Shown piece after piece: positions 59,009 to 64,000 of a stretch of 64,000 nucleotides of DNA. The notes under the pieces are model-generated. The model was not told where the DNA came from, did no database searches, and saw nothing but the letters and a program-made list of their open reading frames with translations. Source of the DNA: Pogonophryne albipinna (taxonomy: Eukaryota; Chordata; Actinopteri; Perciformes; Artedidraconidae); NCBI GenBank assembly GCA_028583405.1, contig CM053248.1:20887139-20951138 (forward strand), given 5' to 3'. Within the stretch, counting starts at the first letter, position 1; each line of letters begins with the position of its first letter. The translations under genes were made by a program, and so were the position numbers.

Positions 59009-60090
59009 GTGGCTCTCAAACTTTTTTCAATAATGTACCCCCTTTGAAAAAAAAATTCAATCAAGTACCCCCTGATCAGCGCAAAAACATTTTGTTAAGG
59101 AAAAAATGCCTAAAGAGGTACAGTACAGCGCTCAGGGTTTCCCACACATAGACTATACTTGGGCGGGCCGCCCAGGTATATTAACGGCCGCCCAAGTATA
59201 TTTCGCGACCCATTTCGTTTTTTTTTTATTTTATTTTTTAATAATTATTATTATTATAATTATAATTTTTTTTTTATTCAATTCAATTCAAAACCTTTAT
59301 TTATCCAGGTGAAATCCCATTGAGATCATTGATCTCTTTTTCATTCGTCCGTGACCACGTCGCCATCTGCGATTGATTAACTTGTGGACAATGATCCCTT
59401 GCTCTACGCCTCCTGTACCCAGTCCCGGACTGGCCATCGGGAGGACCGGGGGGTTTCCCGATGGCCTGGCCTGTTAAGTGGCCTGCCTCACACAGGGTAA
59501 CCGGCTGTCTACATGATGTGGCCTGCAGACATGGCCACTGTCATACAGATCATAAATCAAAGCCCTTGATTGGTCTCTGTGTGTCATTCAAGCTCGGGAT
59601 GACTTCAGCTCAGGTGAGGTAAAGGACACTCTGAGTGTTTAGATAGTTAACTTAGTCTAAGTTCTCAGTGGGTCTCTAACGGTTTGGTCACCATTTATGT
59701 AAACATATATTTCCATTTGAGGGGGTAGTGATTAGTAAAATATGCATGAATAAATAACTAACTAGGTGAAAAAAGGTAAGATACACTTTTAAAACTTGTT
59801 GAGAGCTAAAACTAGTCTTTGCTGCTGCCTCAAAGAGGAGCAGGGAGGAGAGGAGGGAGACAGGAGAGGCTGGTTCAGGAGCACAGACACACTCACAATT
59901 ATAAATGAACCAAAAATAAATAAACAAGTTTCAGTGTTTTTTTCATATTGGAAATGGTATTTTATTGGTTATGGCCATGATTTTATGATTATTGAAATGT
60001 ATACAGTTCTGTTTCATATAGGTGTTTCCATAGATCTAGTCTCTTTATTTGCCCCTCAAAAGGGGCTTTGAGGTCCACCCCCACTTAAAA
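59009..60090. repeat. Patchwork of hAT-type MITE fragments
   Basis: Three left-end-like sequences lie in a row: CAGTGGCTCTCAAACTTT (59006), CAGGGTTTCCCACACAT (59134) and CAGTCCCGGACTGGCC (59421). From about 59720 to 60085 the sequence is related to 34680-34940 (shared GTGATTAGTAAAATATGCAT and GTATACAG..T.TTTCATAT). No matching right ends or duplications were found, so these are truncated copies. Confidence 0.5.
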
Positions 60091-60429
60091 TCACATTGAT
60101 AGGTTCCTAAATACATTTACCATTTGTTTTAAATAGTAACCCATGTTTATTTGTGGGAAGTAGATTTAAACTATAGGTCTTTCACTATGGGCCCTGCCTG
60201 TACCTGTTCGCTCTGCCATCGCATGAGGGGTCTGCTAACAAGCGACCAACAGAAAGGTTAATGTTAATGTTGTTGCACGTTACCTTGTAGTCGCCGTGCA
60301 GGAACAACGCTGGGCTATACACTGATTTAGGTGTGGTGGTTACAGTTAAACTTCCAGCGAGTCTAAAAAGCCTGGGACTAAGAAACTTTTGATATAGTTA
60401 TTCAAAAAAACTAAGAACCATTTCTGATC

Positions 60430-60715
60430 ATGGTCCAATATTGGTTGGTTGACATGAGTAGTCGTTTAATCGGAAGGTTGAGGGTGCGATCCCAGCCCCT
60501 GCAGTCAACATGCTGATGTATCCTTTGGCAAGATACTTAATCCCAAATTGCTCCCATAGCATGGCCAACATGTGTGAATGTAAGTTTACTCAAGCATGTG
60601 GCACCTTGCATGGCAGCCCCTGCCTCTGAATTGGCGAATGGTGACATACATGTGTAAAGGTCTTTGAGGGTTGGGAAAAAAGAAAGAAAAGCGCTTTATG
60701 AAAGGCATTCCATTA
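60430..60715 (+). mobile_element. tRNA-derived SINE, degenerate
   Basis: A B-box-like GGGTGCGATCCC lies at 60482-60493 within a tRNA-like head. It is followed by TGGCAAGATACTTAATCCC, AAATTGCTCCC and GCACCTTGCATGGCAGCC, ending in GCGCTTTATGAAAGGC. This order is that of a widespread fish SINE whose 3' end resembles LINE tails. It is substantially diverged. Confidence 0.65.
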
Positions 60716-63700
60716 ACCGTTGAGAAAGCAACAAGAAATGGATATCAACAGAATGAAAGATCTCAACATTTGTGCAAAACCCGAGAAAGTGTACCCCGAA
60801 AAAAGTCCCATAGGAACATTTTCAAATTCTCACTTGGAGGAAACATGTTGGTAAAGGCAGATAAAGTATCATCAGGGAGAGGGACAGACCAAAATGGCGG
60901 TTAATAGGACATTGTCATTGTTTGAAGCTGTTGGTAAGAAAAAACTGATCCACATCGAAACGGTAGCTACCTGAACGAATGATTATCAGATATCCTCTTG
61001 AACCCAGAGGTATTTTGCCTTTAAGGAAACTCATAACTTTTCAAAAGCTGCTATTATAGATACCAAGGATGATATCAAATACATACATTTTTATACTTGC
61101 TTACTTTTCATTACCGATCAATCTGCAGATCATTTTATTGATGAATGTTAGATCGCGTGGTCCGTAAAATTTCCCAAGAATTGGGAAAAATGCCTGTTTC
61201 TCACAGTTCAAGGTGAAGATGTACTTTAATTTTGTGGAATTCTTTTTTCTCTAATCAATAAGCCGACTAATCGCTGCAACTCAACATGAAGTTGAATGAA
61301 TGCTCCACATTTCAGTACCTGATTGTAAACGTTTCTCACCATTGATCTGGTTTCCCATTGGCTGTCTGACCAGCAGCGTTGTGTAGGAAGTCACAGTTTG
61401 TATTTGTCCTTGAGATCAAAAGGTGCAAACTGAGAAACATCCGGGGTGGGGGGTGCGGACAAAGCTTGTCTTTGACTTTGCTCATGACTCCAACGATCAC
61501 AGAAAACACGATCTCACTATTTCTATAAGGGAGGTCGAAACAGGTGAGGAATCACAAGGTCAAAGATCAGCTATCCTGCGCAAGTTCAAAACTATCGCGA
61601 AGTCTTTGTTTGACAGCATCTTCTGCTGAATCATCGCCCTGTATCTGCTTACTCAGCAGACTGGTGCCCAACTCTTCTTTCAACATATCGTAGGAAAACC
61701 ACTGAAGCGTCTGACAGAATGAGGCGCTTCATATATTATCCACTTCAGTGTAACAGAATAACAACCAAAAGAAGCATTTGCGTTTTGCAGATAGGTAACA
61801 AGGGACGTCTACAAAGTAAATTAGTGAATATATAATTAAGGTTAGAGATCTGTGTTGTTGATTATTCGGCTTTCATTAGGATCTCCTAACAATCCAGTTT
61901 CAGATAAGTAGAAGCCACAGAAGAAGTTGTCAGATAGTATTTCTTAAAAAGAAAAAGGAGAGGAAAGATGGACCTTTTATACAAAAAGCTTTATCCTGCT
62001 TCACATGTAGACACGCTTCAGGAGTTTTTTGGAAGAGTTTAGCAAGACGAGCAATATGTCAAACTGCGAGCGGTATTATGTATGAAAAGGTGAATGAAGC
62101 AAACTTATTAGATATTCTTTGTCCTTCAAACTCTGTTCTGACGTTATAGTGTATCAAATACTTTAAGACATTCTAGAAAATATTATAGAAATGATCAAAT
62201 AAACCTTAACGCAGGTTATATTGTCCAACCAGAGTTGTTCTGCTGTTGCCGGAGCTGTTTTATTTTGAAATAAATTAATAAATGGTGGATAAAACTAAGT
62301 ACTGCCTGACACTCCAACAGGCATTTCAATATCTCTGATTATTTCTTTGTCACTGTATGTTATCTCAATAAAACATCAGAATATTTCACCACACTGTCTC
62401 TTACCAACCTGCCAGCCAAGCAATCCCTCTGATTTTAATTGAGATTCAGAAACATTTAAAATGACCCACAGCTACAAAACTCCTGCCAAAGAGAGCAGTT
62501 GTTTTTGGCCGTGGTTCCACGCACCAGGACTGACAGAGATAAGTCCCCACAAAGTATTTCCTCATTCAGTTCTTAACAGACTTGTGTAAGGACATGGACA
62601 TTCTCTTGATAAACAATATAGCGCAGCACTAGTATATCCCAGCTAACCATCACTCTTAATGGAAAAGTGGTCCATTTCCTATTAAACAGACTGACTGTCC
62701 AATGGTGGCCTTCTGCTTGATTTGAAAAATAGCTGCCTGACACCAAAGAAACAATGAATCATCTCACCATAAACGTTTGTCATATATCTAGCAGTGACAA
62801 ACGCATATGAAATAAAAGAAAAACTACATTCAGTCATCTGCTCTCTTCTGTTTAAATGGTTGGCATAGGTTTTACAATGTTACATGGATGAGGTAAAAAA
62901 TTCTTAGTTCAGAAATTAAAGTAACATATCGCATGGAAATTATAATTCTATGTTTAGGATGTGGCTAGATACCCTCAGGAAACTTATTTCTCAACATAAA
63001 CCTGTAGAATTATTTCTGTTGAAAAAATGAATCGCCATTAATTAAAACAAATGTGTAGCACTGACTCCGCCTGATAGTCTTTCTTCCTCTTTGTGTGAAA
63101 GGCACTTTGGAGCAGACTCTGACCCGAAGAAACAAACAGCTCTATTGATGATGGATAGGAGGAGCTTCTGTTTCCTCTCCTTATCTCAAGATGCATCTCA
63201 GGCCTGTCCTAATACCTGCCATCCTGATTAGATGTGGAAAAAGAGCTCTGTGCCATCCTTCCTTCTCTAATTGCATCACCTGGATTGATCATTCTGAGAT
63301 TGGATTAGATACAGTTAATGATCAAACTTCAACAGTCTGAATTTCCAAAACTGTTCAGATATATATCTGTTTACCTCATAGCCTAGCAACAACACAGGAC
63401 ACACTGTATCTGTTTCCAAACAGAAAGTGATAACATATTTTCTGACCGTTGTTCTTCATATGAATATAAAAAGTAAATCTTCATGTGTATATGTGACCCG
63501 CTCTATCGAAATCAGTCGGAAGTCGCAACGGCTCATTTCAAAATAAACATAGTTTTGTGTAAAAAAACTAGTTATTCAGGGTTCGGGTGTTATATTTGAT
63601 GTTAAATAAACAAAGTCTTGGCTTTCAGAATATGAAACTTTTATTTCCAAAATCACACGATAAATACATGTTTGAAGCTTGTAAAGGGAAGAAGAAAGGC

Positions 63701-63761
63701 ACCTCTCAACTCACACTCGGCTCTTCCGCAGCGCCGCCCCCCCATCCCTCCTGCAGCTCCT
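60716..63761. other. No gene recognised; AT-rich single-copy-like DNA
   Basis: No frame above about 77 codons with any motif, no clear transposon ends and no simple repeats. This is the longest stretch near the right edge without recognisable mobile DNA. Confidence 0.6.
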
Positions 63762-64000
63762 AACTAAACTAGTTTATAAATATGTTTATTCTTCACGGTC
63801 GGGTCAATCATTACTGGATCAGCGAGCTGCATGAGATACTGACGGGAGAGCGCTTCCGCTAATTTCTCCCGTGTTATTATCCAAAGTTAATGTAAACTTG
63901 AAAAATGTACTTAATTTGAATGTAATAATTATGTTGTTGGTTGTTTGTTGAAGCGCATCATGTATTGAAAAATGAGTCTAAACTTTTCGATCCGTTACGA
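63762..64000 (-). repeat. Partial second copy of the 50.2-kb hAT family, cut by window end
   Basis: Reverse-complement similarity to about 50250-50490. Shared blocks include GGATAATAACACGGGAGAAA, CTCATGCAGCTC and AATAATTATGTTGTTGGTTG (as read here). Its far end lies beyond the window, so completeness is unknown. Confidence 0.7.

Overview
This window is vertebrate genomic DNA, most likely from a ray-finned (teleost, probably percomorph) fish. The evidence is the mix of repeats: a Tc1-like transposon with long terminal inverted repeats, many hAT transposons and hAT-type MITEs of the kinds common in fish, an L2 (Maui-like) LINE ending in a GCCTT-type tail, an RTE (Rex3-like) fragment ending in GATG repeats, tRNA-derived SINEs and very long GT/CA microsatellites. 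I found no convincing host protein-coding gene, rRNA or tRNA gene, and no bacterial feature. The window reads as intergenic or intronic DNA that has absorbed many waves of transposition. All similarities are by-eye comparisons within the window or recognition of families.

Layout. 0-6.2 kb: mostly single-copy AT-rich DNA with a 346-bp perfect GT microsatellite and one hAT fragment. 6.2-7.9 kb: a complete Tc1-like element with an open DD34E transposase. 9.8-12.7 kb: a TTAA-site MITE interrupted by a 1.8-kb hAT-like fold-back element. 13.4-16.4 kb: another MITE, a G-rich minisatellite, a 209-bp hAT MITE and a LINE relic. 16.8-23.2 kb: a hAT element bounded by the 8-bp duplication GTCCCGCC, holding a second hAT element with a transposase split by one frameshift. 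23.7-25.9 kb: a LINE tail relic and an RTE fragment. 26.6-33.5 kb: a 6.85-kb fold-back element with two ~855-bp inverted arms, containing a hAT element that in turn holds a LINE fragment and another hAT MITE. 34.2-37.7 kb: three hAT elements nested inside one another, each with a perfect 8-bp target-site duplication. 39.2-41.5 kb: a BED-finger hAT remnant interrupted by another hAT MITE. 41.8-46.0 kb: a nearly full-length but broken L2 LINE. 47.5-48.8 kb: a MITE and an internally rearranged Tc1 derivative. 50.2-51.5 kb and 53.2-54.4 kb: hAT derivatives with BED fingers, the second encoding an intact 162-residue mini-transposase (BED finger joined to the hAT C-terminal dimerisation domain). 56.5-60.7 kb: MITEs and SINEs. 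60.7-63.7 kb: no feature recognised. 63.7-64 kb: a cut-off copy of the 50-kb hAT family.

How the parts relate. The elements do not form a pathway; they record insertion order. Fourteen hAT-type elements have recognisable 8-bp target-site duplications, and at least six sit inside another transposon. Elements with CAG-type ends include four whose duplication has TA in the centre; none of the six with TAG-type ends does. The only transposases open over full length are the Tc1 one and the 162-residue mini-protein; all others are broken or reduced to a BED zinc finger.
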